A DNA stretch of 64,000 nt, from contig NC_084482.1 in assembly GCF_030035675.1 (NCBI RefSeq), positions 232,037,943 to 232,101,942 on the forward strand, given 5' to 3'. A program made the translations under genes and the position numbers. Shown piece after piece: positions 45,053-58,819 of this stretch (positions are counted from its first letter, which is position 1; every line of letters begins with the position of its first letter). Origin of the DNA: Rhineura floridana (Eukaryota > Chordata > Lepidosauria > Squamata > Rhineuridae). The notes under the pieces are model-generated. The model ran no database searches and was not told the DNA's origin. It was given only the letters and a program-made list of their open reading frames with translations.

Positions 45053-46184
45053 AACAAAACCTTCCATCACCGACTGAAGCTGCCATGCGGGCCATTTCAC
45101 TGAACCCACCCACCCCGGAAAAAGTCACCCATTTTGAGCAAATTAAAGTTTCATTCCACAGCCCACCAAGCATGGAATGGCCTTGAACTAATCCCACGGT
45201 CCGAAGGGCATCATCGGCAAATCTATTCAGGAAGCGTGTTTAGCATTCCCTGACAACTGCAGTCCCTGGTGCAGTTGCTATGACCCATTGAACTTGGGAG
45301 AGAGTTCTGAGAAACGCGTTTAGGATTGCACTGTTACTGGATGCGAGGGATGGACTATTACTGAATCTGAGTCGCAGTGGGATTTTTTTTCCAAGGATGA
45401 GTTTCAGGGGAAATCGCCCCTTCATGCTTTTTTTCATCCTCTTGTGTAAAGGACTTTTCTCATCTTTTCTCAAAGGAACACAAGGAAGTGTACATGTATC
45501 TCTCCCCCAACTTTAATCCTAACAACAACCCTGTGAGCGGGAGCCAATCAGAATAAAAGGGAGTGTGTTTGCCAGTGAGAAAAGTCTTCTAGCAAGCTCC
45601 CTGTATTTTCCTGCTATTGGAGCCAAGGTGAAAGGAGTTAATTCTGCCAATGAGAAGACTCTTCTAAGCAGCTAACATTATCCTCTTTCATGCTTACTGA
45701 CTCCTACGAATGTCTGTTGTTGGAGAAGGTGTTAAAAAGCATCTCATTCTCAACCCAGCAGCAAAAAAAAGGCAGGAGGGTGGCCGTCACTATCATTAAT
45801 ATACCCTGCACTTCTGTATTTTTTAGGCTTTAATGCATATTTTAGATTTAATGTAATGATTAAGCAGTATAAAATTTCTGTTAAATAGATGTTAAATAGA
45901 AATAAATTAATTTTTTGGCATCCACCTTACTACACAGACTGCTCAGTTTTGCATGGGAATGTTAACCACTAATAAGTAACAATGTCTTTTCACTTCGTTC
46001 CTGCTTTGCCACAATATTTAGTAGCTGCACATTTAATAGTTTTTCTTTTTGTGCCAAATCTGTCTGCTCCATTTTTAAATACATGGACATCCGCATAAAG
46101 CCCATAAAAACTTGATGCTTTTCCTGTTTAAAATCCATAAATTAAGATAATACAGAACAGATGAACAACCAGATGACCCATGAA
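45053..46184. other. No gene seen
   Basis: A CORE-SINE-like remnant (CTAACAACAACCCTGTGAG) is visible near 45517. The rest is AT-rich and unassigned. Confidence 0.3.
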
Positions 46185-46515
46185 CAGACTGTGGAACTCC
46201 CTCCCTTTGAATATTAGGCAGGCGCCATCTCTGCTATCTTTTCAGCGCCTTTTGAAGACTTTTCTTTTTCAACAAGCCTTTTAAGTTGAGAGCTATCCCA
46301 GTCTGTGTCAGAGTTGCTTAATATGTTTTTTAATAATGTTTTTAACCCTTTTTTAAAAAGTTTTAAAAATGTTTTTAACGCTGTTTTGTCTTAATGTATT
46401 TTAGGATTTGTTTTTATGATGCTTTAAAGTGTTTTTAGTGCCTTGTTTGCCGCCCTGGGCTCCTGCTGGGAGGAAGGGCGGGATACAAATTAAATAAATA
46501 ATAATAATAATCTGC
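46185..46515 (+). mobile_element. L2 LINE 3' part
   Basis: Starts in C-terminal coding (CTGTGGAACTCCCTCCCTTT) and ends GCCGCCCTGGGCTCCTGCTG, GGAGGAAGGGCGGGATAC and (AAT)n. It is the fullest example of this L2 tail type here. Confidence 0.85.
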
Positions 46516-46587
46516 AGCTTCCTATCCAGTTTTGGCCTGTTTAAATACAGGTCAACCATCTAAAGAGGAACGGTTTGGCCTTGAGGC

Positions 46588-46923
46588 GTGCTCTGGGAGA
46601 AGCCACCCATGCCCAGACGCAAGCCACCAGTACCAGAAGAGAAGGATGAGAGGAGCCAATCTTCCGTTCTATCTGGCAGTTGCAAAGCCTTCACCTGCTC
46701 GTCATCAAAGGGGGTCTATACAGCAGGCTACAGATACTTGTCTGCAAAGCAGCTTGAGCTCATTTTTAACTGCAACTGGGAGCAGCTGAACAACACCCTA
46801 CATCAAGTCCGAAAATCTGTAAGAAGGAGACATCCTCAACTCCACTCTCACCAAGGAAATGGGTCAAAACAAAGCCCCTACGAAGACTTGTGGCAAGCCC
46901 TAGCGCTCACAAGCAATCCCTAG
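46588..46923 (+). CDS. Unrecognised open frame, about 111 codons
   Basis: I do not recognise this protein. It reads ...VYTAGYRYLSAKQLELIFNC, NWEQLNNTLHQVRKSVRRRH and ends ALALTSNP. After the stop the same frame family continues SEAQQQMSLLKNFEAVNRYF, QQAQL, then stop at about 47023, as though one reading was interrupted. There is no splice signal at its start. The look is of a decayed intronless copy of a host gene or part of an old element; a purine tract (GAAGGGGGGGATGATGG) follows at about 47080. It is placed here because the amino-acid make-up is gene-like rather than repeat-like. Confidence 0.25.
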   Translation: MLWEKPPMPRRKPPVPEEKDERSQSSVLSGSCKAFTCSSSKGVYTAGYRYLSAKQLELIFNCNWEQLNNTLHQVRKSVRRRHPQLHSHQGNGSKQSPYEDLWQALALTSNP

Positions 46924-47089
46924 GACCTGAGACCAAGGACGGGGTCTCAGAAGCACAACAGCAGATGAGCCTTCTGAAGAATTTTGAAGCAGTGAACAGA
47001 TACTTCCAGCAGGCCCAGCTGTAGGCATGGAAGGAGCTCCACGGCTGTTAAGAGAATTGTGGGAAGCTAATTATCTTCGAAGGGGGGGA

Positions 47090-48250
47090 TGATGGAGGAT
47101 CTCTCAAGCATCCTGGCCCCAAGCAATTTGGGCCCTTGAAAAATAATGAAGGAAAAATGGATTTCTTTCCCTATATTCACACACAACAGGCATTAGAAGC
47201 AGGCCTGTGTGTAGGGAAAGCAGGAAAATGGTCAAGCTCACCTTGCTGCAAGTTTCTGAGCTCTTTCTGTGCCAAGATTGGCTAATGCATGACCGCAGAT
47301 CATTAATCCAGTATTGTTTTAAGCAAAATGCATACAATCTTTTGATTAATATACATTTTACTATCTGACCTTGGAAAACGAGGTTTCTGGTCTCATATGC
47401 TACAGAGCAATGGCCTCAGCTAAGGGAAGTCTTCATAACAGAATCAAGGTGGAAATTTTAGCTTGATACTGATTTTTTACAATAGTATGATGTGTATAAT
47501 TTTACTCCATAAATGTAATGTGTGCCTTCGAGGTGAGAGGAATTCTGAGGTGGGCTACCTCCTTCTTCCCTCTGTGTTTGATGGAGAGTGGCTGGCTCAG
47601 AGTTACCCCTTTACTGCGTTCCCTAACCATCCTTTATATTGTGTGGCTTTCAGCTATAGTATGGTGATTTAAAATTAATCTTTCTCTATAGCAAGGTAGT
47701 TAGAAGCGGAATTTCACATAAAACTTCCAGTCACTCCAAGTGAACCAAACTTGGCCTTGCCTCATGGTATCACTTAAAAGAACAGGTGGTAATGTCCTAA
47801 GAGATGTCCCTGGCCAGCTTGGCTGATCAGAAGCCATGATGGAATGGAATGTATAGTACAAAATCATCAGTAATGACGTATGACAGTAGAATAGGGGTAA
47901 TATCAGTCAAGGGGACAGATTGATATCAATCTGGGAAGACAACAAAGACAATGAGATGGAAGGTATCTGTAAAACTATGAATATGCATGAATTCATTAAA
48001 ATAAAGCTATCTGGTTGGTTGGAAACAATTCAGGAGGAAGAATTGTGATGTTATGGGGAAAGGAATCTTATGCGATTGGTGAACTAATGTCACATGTGTA
48101 TTCAATAAGGTATAAAGGATCTATGCAGACTGTACCTCTTTGCAGTCCTCTCCAGACTTTTTTTTTGGGGGGGGACTGACCCTGCATATGCTTGTAAGAA
48201 ATAAAGGCCTACCTTTTTGCTTTATATTATTTAAAGGACCCCCAGCAAAG
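47090..48250 (+). mobile_element. Possible LTR (fossil)
   Basis: A purine tract is followed by TGATGGAGG. Near 48107 a TATA-like AAGGTATAAAGG appears, and near 48200 AAATAAAGG, the order expected in an LTR. Boundaries are approximate. The layout resembles the LTR region at 27217-27740, but I could not show sequence identity. Confidence 0.35.
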
Positions 48251-48274
48251 ATCCCACAGGAGAAAAATAAAAAT

Positions 48275-48655
48275 TCTCCATCGGGCCTTCCTCTTTTCCT
48301 ACTCCCTTCTGTTTTTCCCAGCATGATTGTCTTTTCTAGTGACTCATGTCTTCTCATGATGTGTCCAAAGTATGATAACTTCAGTTTCATCATTTTGGCT
48401 TCTAGTGACAGTTCTGGTTGTGACAGTGAAAAAAGCAGATAAGAGAAAAACCAACTCCATTGAAATATGGTGATGCGCAAAGCTCTCCTCCAACACCACA
48501 TTTCAAATGAGTTGATTTTTCTCTTATCTTCTTTTTTCACTGTCCAACTCTCACATCCATACAGAGATCGGGAATACCATGGTCCGAATGATCCTGACTT
48601 TGGTGTTCAGTGATACATCTTTGCATTTGAGTACCTTTTCTAGTTCTACAGTTTG
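48275..48655 (-). mobile_element. RTE-BovB fragment with a small internal inversion
   Basis: Plus strand shows antisense BovB (TTGTCTTTTCTAGTGACTCA, CACTGTCCAACTCTCACATC, GATCCTGACTTTGGTGTTCA). Between about 48421 and 48470 a short stretch (GACAGTGAAAAAAGCAGATA) is in the sense direction, so part of the copy is inverted. Confidence 0.75.
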
Positions 48656-48684
48656 AGCCCCCTCCCCCAGCCATCTTTGTCTTC

Positions 48685-49000
48685 ACAACAGCACCTTCAC
48701 TCAGCCAAGGTCACTCCCAAGCAGAGATTTGAACACAGGCCCCTTTTGACATAGTTAAGTGTTTGCAATAATAGGAGGCACACATGCATTGGGCCACATG
48801 CTCATCCTCACGCATACTGTGGGTATAAGTGTGCAAGATCGCACATGCTGGAGGTCCAAGATTTTGAGTGACACATCAATGATCTCCACCTTGTATCCTC
48901 ACAACACTCCTATGAGGTAGGCTGGGCTATGAAATAGTCACAGGTCAAAGGTCAGCCAGGCAGCTGTGTAGCTGAGGGGGGGCGGGATTTGATTCTGGGT
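48685..49000 (-). mobile_element. CORE/tRNA-type SINE remnants
   Basis: TCACAACACTCCTATGAGGT and GGTCAAAGGTCAGCCAGGCA on plus are antisense CORE-SINE motifs. A second remnant is near 48690-48770 (CAGAGATTTGAACACAGGCC). Confidence 0.5.
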
Positions 49001-49002
49001 CT

Positions 49003-49190
49003 CATAAGAACATCAGAAGAGCCTGCAGGATTGGGCCAAAGGGAGTTCATCTAGTCCAGCCTCACAGTGGCCAGCCAGTTGCCCCCAATGTGAAGCCCAC
49101 CAGCAGCCCCTGCCTGCAAAGTGCAACTCTCTTCTCCTGCAGTTTCCAGCAAGGGGTATTCAGAAGCAAGCCCGGGGGTCTCTCCCCTCC
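49003..49190 (-). mobile_element. CR1 3' end, old copy
   Basis: CATAAGAACATCAGAAGAGC then TCATCTAGTCCAGCCTCACA is the antisense 3' UTR of the TTCTTATG subfamily, much diverged from 57243-57440. Confidence 0.75.
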
Positions 49191-49559
49191 TTTATGTAAG
49201 AAGTGAAATATAATATGTTGCTTTTTCAGAATATTCTAAGGATAAATAAAATATGTGATTTTTATTGTTAAGAATAAATGGTTCATAAGTTGATAGACTG
49301 TTTGTAATAGATATTCTATAGAGGCTGAAGTTAACGTAGATAGAGAAAAGGGGCGTTTTCTTTAAACAGGACATGACCGACCACAAAGTATCATGCTATA
49401 GCTGCTTTGTTTGCCTTTTAGACAAAGTTAATTTTAAAATAGATAAAGGATTCACGCTTGGCTGATTTAGATGAGGTTTTTTATTCTTTAATTGCTTTGC
49501 TTGATGTAAGGGAAATTAGTTGAGTAAATAGATTGTTTTAAATGACTGTTTTATAGACT

Positions 49560-50085
49560 GACTTTAGGCAGACTGGGGTTAAAGTTGCTAGGCAAAAAGG
49601 GGTTTTTCTCCTGTAAAGATAGAACATGACCATCTGGAACTCAGACAGTCTAGGCCTGTTTGTGGTCAAAGTCTGTTTTAATATAGAAAGGGGATTTTTG
49701 CTTGGAAGAATCATAGGGGAATTTTACTTTGTTTGATGTAATAGGAGTGTTCTGATAATATTCTGCTTAATTATTATGTACATAACAAATATTGGTGTAG
49801 AGCATCTTAGATCTAAGTAATAAGAAAAATAAATAGGGGTGGCACCTCATTAAGGCGTTTTCGGATAAGATTGTGAACTCTGCCTCTGGCCAATGAGGAG
49901 GCAGGGGAGGGAATCATAGCGTCGGGCTAGGGGATAAAAGTCTGTACCAATGTCATGTTGGGCGCGCCTGCCTTCTGGTAGATGCCCGCTCTTGCAAGAA
50001 CGAAATAAAGCTTTGAAAACTGCTTCACAATTGTCTCTGCCGTGGGTCTTCCACAGGGGACCATTTTGGGGTCTCATAGGGGTTT
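49560..50085 (+). mobile_element. Retroviral-type LTR with primer-site-like sequence (fossil)
   Basis: In order there are a CCAAT box (GGCCAATGAGGAGG near 49889), TATA-like GGGATAAAAGTC near 49930, an AATAAAG signal near 50003 and, after the U5-like end, TTTTGGGGTCTCATAGGGG at 50063, which resembles a gamma-type primer site. No gag follows. The left boundary is uncertain. Confidence 0.55.
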
Positions 50086-50189
50086 TTTTCCCTTAAGGAA
50101 AACCACATTTCTTACATTTATCTCTCTCCCCCCTCCCCTAAAGTGCAATGCAATGATGCACTTTATGCCTACATCCCCCCCAAAAACCT

Positions 50190-51010
50190 TGCAGGGGTTG
50201 TATGGGGGGGAGGGCCAGTCTCCTCTCCAACGGAGCGGAGGGGGGATTTGGGGGCAGAGGGAGGAGAGGAGGAGGAGCGGGACGATCCACCTCTAGGAGC
50301 TGCACTCGCTGGCTTTCACCCTGAAGAAGGCGAGTCTCGGAGGCTGCCCAGCTTCTTTTGCAAGGGGGTCCCCTGGGGGGCGTTGGGTCTCCCCATTGCA
50401 AAGAGGTGCCCCGCCCGCCCTCGCCTGCTCCCCCATGCCCCCTCCTCTTTCTCCTTTTGCACGCCTTTGCCTTCGCAATTCAGTGGGGCTCGCCGGGGCG
50501 GGGCAGCTGGGACCACATGTTACAACAGCTCACTGGTGGGACAAGAGCAAGGGGGCGCCACTGCTGGGCCAAAGGTTAGGGTTAGGGCGGCCTAAAGGGA
50601 AGGTTCACCTGCCCAGAACCAGCCTCTGGCCGACCGCACAGGGCTCGGGGCTCCAGGAGCAAAGCCTCATAACTTCCCCAGCCCCGCCCATGAAGAAGCC
50701 TCTCTCTGCTGGGAGCTCCGGGAGAGCGCAGCGCAAGCGAGGACGGACCGCCTCCCCTCCCTCTCCGTGGGAAGCAGCCGAGGAGCTCCAGCCACTTAAG
50801 GGTTAACAAAAGGAAAGAGCGCAAAGGAGGGAGGGACGTCCCTTTCCCTCCCCGCCTCTCAGCGAGAAATGCAGCTGGAAGCATCGGAGGAGCCCCTCTT
50901 TGTGCGCAGCGATGATGGCGAGCGGGGTTGCGCGGGTGGAGCCTCGAGACAAAGGTAGGCAATGGGGCGGAGGGGAGGGTGGGAGAGGGGGAGACACCCC
51001 GCCTGAAGCT
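50190..51010 (+). promoter_or_regulatory. CpG-rich promoter region, inverted copy
   Basis: Homologous to 42840-43440 in reverse and carrying the conserved CTTAAGGGTTAAC at 50795-50807, 105 bases upstream of the ATG. It points to the right, away from the gene order of the cluster. Confidence 0.6.
50912..50954 (+). CDS. First coding exon, finger-type gene (inverted copy)
   Basis: ATG at 50912 opens MMASGVARVEPRDK plus one base before donor AAAG|GTAGGCAATGG, phase 1 exit. It is the same exon as 43076-43118 and 58996-59038. An L1 is inserted 136 bases downstream of the donor. No plus-strand KRAB, SANT or finger exon follows within the window, so it is either an orphan promoter or serves exons beyond 64 kb. 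Confidence 0.55.
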
Positions 51011-51090
51011 CTGAAGCAGAGATATAAATGCAAGCAGCTGGATGAGAATCAAACCAGCCCACCTTTCCCCTCAGAAACAAATAATAACGG

Positions 51091-53040
51091 GACTTCCGGG
51101 AAGGGTGACTTCGCTTGTGCCTGCTTTTGAGACGGGCTCCCGCCTCAGAAGAAGCTTATTCAGATATAAATCAGTCAGAACATTTTTTTTTTTGACTGAT
51201 GAAATTTCTCCCGGGCAGGGAGAAACGTAGAGATCAACCTCAAAAGCCTGTTTTTTTTGGGAGGACTGGATTTCATTAATTTATGAGAAAAGGTCCAGCC
51301 AGCAATGCCGGACGGACTTCCGAACAAGCTCTATCTGATTAATGCAACACGTTTATCTTTTCTTCAAAGAGAAAACGGACTAACAGGCAAGCACCCTTCT
51401 TTCTATTCTTTTTTTTTACTTGGTTTAAATTGTTGCAGCAAAAAGAGATTTGTCAAATGAATCAGCTTTAAAGAACTTCTGGGTGAGCTATAACTCTTCT
51501 CTGTTATTCACGAAATTAACAGCTTATCTCTGTTTCTATTGCAAAAAGCTGTCCTGGAAGTGCATTCTAAAGATATAAACAGAAGAGGGATTTCAATTCC
51601 GAGGAGAAAAAAATAAAAAATATGAACTTTGGAACATTATATTGTCTGGGACTATTCTCTTTTTGGTCTATTTTATTTTGACGAATCTGCTTCTTCACGA
51701 CGCCACTAACTGTTTTGATGCTGGGAACTAAATTTGTTTTGTATTCTTGAACATAGAGAGATAAGGCAGGCTGCTCTGTTTATACTGTGATGTCATCAAG
51801 CCTGGAATATTAACCCAATTGTTGCTGAAATAAGAAGTGGTTCTTCTTTATTTTTGTTTTGTTTTGTTTTCGTGGTTTTAAAAATGGCAATCAAGAAAGT
51901 GGCTGAGAATCTGGAAGTAATTATGTTTCAGAAAATAATGGATGAGATTGAGATAACGAAACAAACCCTGCGACAGGGCAGTAAGGAGCTGAAAATTGAA
52001 CTGAGCAAAATGACGCAGGAGCTTAAAGAAATAGGGGATCCTATGAGAGAGGAGAATGAGATCAGAGATGAGAAAAGAAAAAATAAAGGGAAGATACAAG
52101 CCCTGGAGATTGGAACAAATGTGGAATTGGAAAAAGATCTGGAGTTTATGGATATTAGAAATAAAATCTACTGTTTGGAATTTAACGTTATCTCTGAAGA
52201 AATTAATGAAGATATTAGAGATAAAGTTATCAATGGCTTGGATAATTTTCTGGACTGGAATGACGTGATGGAGCTTGATATAGAGAAAATCTATGGAATT
52301 AACTGCAGCCATGTGACAATGGAAAAACTCTTAAGAGATGAGCCAGTGCATTTTGTAAAAAAGAAGAACAGAGATATGACTTTACAACAATATTTCAGCA
52401 ACTTATTCAGAATCGATGGCAAGAAAATATTTGGGATAGAGGAAATTCCCATCAGACTCTTATTATATGACTATGGCTATGACAGCAAGATTATTATGGA
52501 ATACTGATAATGGAAGATTGGACACTGAAATTACTGGACTTAACAGGACTATTGAAGATGGAAGATGGAATTAATATGGATAATGGAATAATGGCTATTG
52601 AAATTATTGGACCTAACAGATTTTGATGAGATGGATTAATCGATATGTTTATTTGGACTATGGCTATGACAATAAGATTATTATTATTATTAACGAGATG
52701 GATTAATCGACATGTTTATTTGGAGAAAAATTGATAGATATATTTCTTAAAGAATTGAAACCTCTCTTTGACTTTTTGTGGAAAGAATAAAGTAATGTTT
52801 ATGAGATTTGATGATTAATTAAGATAACTACTGGAGGAAAGTGATTTTGTAATATAATTTAAGAGACAGGATTGTTATATATTGTAGACCTATAACTGAT
52901 CTGCGACAAATGGGAAGTCAACATTTTATTTTTTTGTTTAATCATTTTTGTTTTGTTTCGTTTTTTGTCTTTGAATGTTTTATGATTTTGTTTTGTTTGT
53001 TTTATGAAAATTTGAATAAAAATTATTGTAAAAAAAAAAA
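51091..53040 (+). mobile_element. L1 with ORF1 but no ORF2, 18-bp target duplication
   Basis: The 18-base sequence AGAAACAAATAATAACGG stands at 51073-51090 and again at 53041-53058, so both ends of the insertion are known. Between them are a 5' UTR of about 790 bases starting GACTTCCGGGAAGGGTGAC, one ORF1-type frame, a 3' UTR of about 530 bases and a poly(A) tail preceded by GAATAAAAATTATTG. ORF2 (endonuclease and RT) is completely absent. The 3' UTR has a partly repeated unit of about 70 bases (GAGATGGATTAATCGATATG at 52628 and a near copy at 52697). The layout is like the HAL1 half-L1 elements of mammals. Confidence 0.85.
51884..52507 (+). CDS. L1 ORF1-like protein, about 207 residues
   Basis: The frame from the ATG at 51884 (MAIKKVAENLEVIMFQKIMD) is open to a stop at 52507; an upstream in-frame ATG at 51854 is possible but gives a very hydrophobic start. 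Residues about 10-90 form a charged coiled coil (ELKIELSKMTQELKEIGDPM). About 95-185 resemble the RRM of L1 ORF1p: NKIYCLEFNVISEEINEDI, then HFVKKKNRDMTLQQYFSNLF and GIEEIPIRLLLY. The C-terminal domain appears cut short at IIMEY. ORF1p binds L1 RNA as a trimer. No ORF2 is present, so mobility would depend on another L1. Confidence 0.8.
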   Translation: MAIKKVAENLEVIMFQKIMDEIEITKQTLRQGSKELKIELSKMTQELKEIGDPMREENEIRDEKRKNKGKIQALEIGTNVELEKDLEFMDIRNKIYCLEFNVISEEINEDIRDKVINGLDNFLDWNDVMELDIEKIYGINCSHVTMEKLLRDEPVHFVKKKNRDMTLQQYFSNLFRIDGKKIFGIEEIPIRLLLYDYGYDSKIIMEY

Positions 53041-53058
53041 AGAAACAAATAATAACGG

Positions 53059-55790
<2,732 letters not shown>

Positions 55791-57242
55791 TCAGATGGCA
55801 CTCTGCAAGCTACTGGGGAAGAACAAGGACAAGTATGAGTAGCGCTGTCACTAATGATGCAGCTGGATCAAAGCTGAAAGGAAGCCCACAGGCTGATGCA
55901 CACAGATACAAAAGGAGAGTCCGGAGTTGTGAGACGTACACAATAGGAACATGGAATGTGAGAAGCATGAACCAGAGTAAGTTAGAAATTGTCAAGCAGG
56001 AAATGGAATGCATTAACATTAAAATAGTTGGCGTGAGTGAATTAAAGTGGATGGGAATGGGACATTTTCAGACAACTACAAAATATTTTATGCAGGAAAT
56101 GAGAAATTAAGAAGAAATAGGGTTGCTCTAACAGTGAGAAGTGACATAACAAAAGATATTAGAAGTTATAATGCCAAGTTTGAGTGAGGGATATCAATGA
56201 GATTTAATGGGAAACGCATCAACATAACCATCATCTAAGTCTATGCTCCAAATGCAAACACAGAAGAAGAGGAAATTGAGAGATTGTACGCAGAAGTACA
56301 GGAAGAAATTAAAAGGAAATTTAGACCAAGAGTAGGGATGTTGACTAATCAACAGGGGAACACATATATGAAGCGAGAAACGCCAGATGTCCAAGCTGGA
56401 TTTAGAAAGGGAAGAGGCACCAGAGATCATATCGCAAACATACGTTGGATAATGGAACGGAGCAAGGAATTTCAGAAGAATATCACCCTGTGCTTTATAG
56501 ACTACAGCAAAGACTTTGACTGTGTAGATCAGCCTTTCCCAACCGGTGTGCCTCCAGATGTTGTTGGACCACAACTTCCATCAGCCACTGGCTGAGGCTG
56601 ATGGGGGCTGTGGTCCAACAACATCTGGAGGCACACCGGTTGGGAAAGGCTGGTGTAGATCATGAAAAACTATGGAATGTTTTAAAATGGGGTCCCACAA
56701 CATTGTCCTGATGCGCAACCTATACTCTGCACAAGAGGCTACTGCAAGGACAGAATATGGAGAACGATTGGTTCCCCATCGGAATGGGTGTGAGACAGGG
56801 GTGTATTTAATTACCGTATTTGTTTAATCTGTATGCAGAATATATCATACAGAAAGTGGGATTGGACCAAGATGAAGGAGGTGTGAAAATTGGAGGGAGA
56901 AACATCAATAATTGAAGATATGCAGATGATACCATACTGCTAGCAGAAACCAGTAATGATTTGAAACAAATGCTGATGAAAGTTAAAAGAGGAAAGCACA
57001 AAAACAGGACTACAGCTGAACGTCAAGAAGACTAAAGTAACGACAACAGAAGATTTATGCAACGTCACAGTTGACAATGAAGACATTGAACTTGTCAAGG
57101 ATTATCAATACCTTGGCACAATCATTAACCGAAATGGAAACAATAGTGAAGAAATCAGAAGAAGGCTAGAACTGGGGAGGGCAGCTGTGAGAGAACTAGA
57201 AAAGGTCCTCAAATGCAAAGACGTATCACTGAACACCAAAGT
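55791..57242 (+). mobile_element. RTE-BovB LINE, endonuclease to RT, decayed
   Basis: Reads YTIGTWNVRSMNQSKLEIVK and VGVSELKWMGMGHFQ (endonuclease start), later QAGFRKGRGTRDHIANIRW and, after a MITE, RT pieces to about 57242. The central endonuclease region is deleted. It continues at 58119 after a CR1 insertion. Confidence 0.9.
56530..56652. mobile_element. hAT-type MITE with 8-bp target duplication
   Basis: A 123-base near-perfect palindrome, ends CAGCCTTTCCCAACCGGTGT and its complement. GTGTAGAT flanks both sides (56522-56529, 56653-56660), the 8-base duplication made by hAT transposases. It sits in the BovB RT region. Confidence 0.9.
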
Positions 57243-58118
57243 CATAAGAACATAAGAAGAGCCTGCTGGATCAGGCCAGTGGCCCATCTAGTCAAGCATC
57301 CTGTTCTCACAGTGGCCAACCAGGTGCCTGGGGGAAGCCCGCAAGCAGGACCCGAGTGCAAGAACACTCTCCCCTCCTGAGGCTTCCAGCAACTGGTTTT
57401 CAGAAGCATGCTGCCTCTGACTAGGGTGGCACAGCACAGCCATCATGGCTAGTAGCCATTGATAGCCCTGTCCTCCATGAATTTGTCTAATCTTCTTTTA
57501 AAGCCATCCAAGCTGGTGGCCACTACTGCATCTTGTGGGAGCAAATTCCATAGTTTAACTATGCGCTGAGTAAAGAAGTACTTCCTTTTGTCTGTACTGA
57601 ATCTTCCAACATTCAGCTTCTTTGAATGTCCACGAGTTCTAGTATTATGAGAGAGGGAGAAGAACTTTTCTCTATCCACTTTCTCAATGCCATGCATAAT
57701 TTTATACACTTCTATCATGTGTCCTCTGACCCGCCTTTTCTCTAAACTAAAAAGCCCCAAATGCTGCAACCTTTCCTCGTAAGGGAGTCGCTCCATCCCC
57801 TTGATCATTCTGGTTGCCCTCTTCTGAACCTTTTCCAACTCTATAATATCCTTTCTGAGATGAGGCGACCAGAACTGTACACAGTATTCCAAATGCGGCC
57901 GCACCATAGATTTATACAACGGCATTATGATATCGGCTGTTTTATTTTCAATACCTTTCCTAATTATTGCTAGCATGGAATTTGCCTTTTTCACAGCTGC
58001 CGCACACTGGGTCGACATTTTCATCGTGCTGTCCACCACAACCCCGAGGTCTCTCTCCTGGTCGGTCACTGCCAGTTCAGACCCCATGAGCGTATATGTG
58101 AAATTAAGATTTTTTTTA
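57243..58118 (-). mobile_element. CR1 LINE inserted in BovB
   Basis: On minus a frame of 212 codons (57449-58087) runs from LMGSELAVTDQERDLGVVVD through LEYCVQFWSPHLRKDIIELE to KFMEDRAINGY, intact for this C-terminal part. The 3' UTR and TTCTTATG tail are complete. The flanks share AAGTC, a possible target duplication. Nearly identical to 16650-17516. Confidence 0.95.
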
Positions 58119-58700
58119 AGTCAGGATCATTCAGACCATGTTATTCCCAATCTCTATGTATGGATGTGAAAGTTGGACAGTGAAAAAGGCGGATAAAAGC
58201 TCAATTGAAATGTGGTGCTGGAGGAGAGCTTTGCGCATACCGTGGACTGCAAAACAGACGAATAATTGGGTGTTAGAACAAATTAAACCAGAACTCTCAC
58301 TAGAAGCTAAAATGATGAAACTGAGGTTATCAAACTTTGGACACATCATGAGAAAACATGATTCATTAGAAAAGATAATAAAAAATGTAAATGTACTGCC
58401 TTCAAATCAAACCAGAATTGTCACTCGAAGCTAAAATGATGAAACTGAGGTTATCATACTCTGGGCACATAATGAGAAGACATGATTCACTAGAAAAGAG
58501 AATAATGCTGGGAAAAAACAGCAGGGAATAGAAAAAGAGGAAGGCCAAACAAGAGATGCATTGATTCCATAAAGGAAGCCACAGACCTGAACTTACAAGA
58601 TCTGAACAGGGTGGTTCATAACAGATGCTCTTGGAGGTCGCTGATTCATAGGGTCACCCTAAGTCGTAATCGATTTGAAGGCACACAACAACAACAACAA
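58119..58700 (+). mobile_element. RTE-BovB LINE, 3' region
   Basis: AGGATCATTCAGACCATGTT and GTGAAAGTTGGACAGTGAAA continue the RT, and GCACACAACAACAACAACA ends the element. A stretch of about 100 bases (AGAATTGTCACTCGAAGCTA) repeats sequence from just upstream. Confidence 0.9.
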
Positions 58701-58819
58701 CATATATTTTGGGGTTCAGAGACATGTTAACTTTGGCTTGAAGTTTCTGTAGCTGTCAACTTTTCTTCTTTTTTAGTGTTTTGAACTTCAAGCAAATAAG
58801 GAACTGGGAACCAACTTCA

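Noticed and set aside
50574-50588. Telomere-like GGTTAGGGTTAGGG
   Set aside because: Only two units, and the homologous promoter at 43.4 kb has a related non-telomeric sequence, so it is chance drift.
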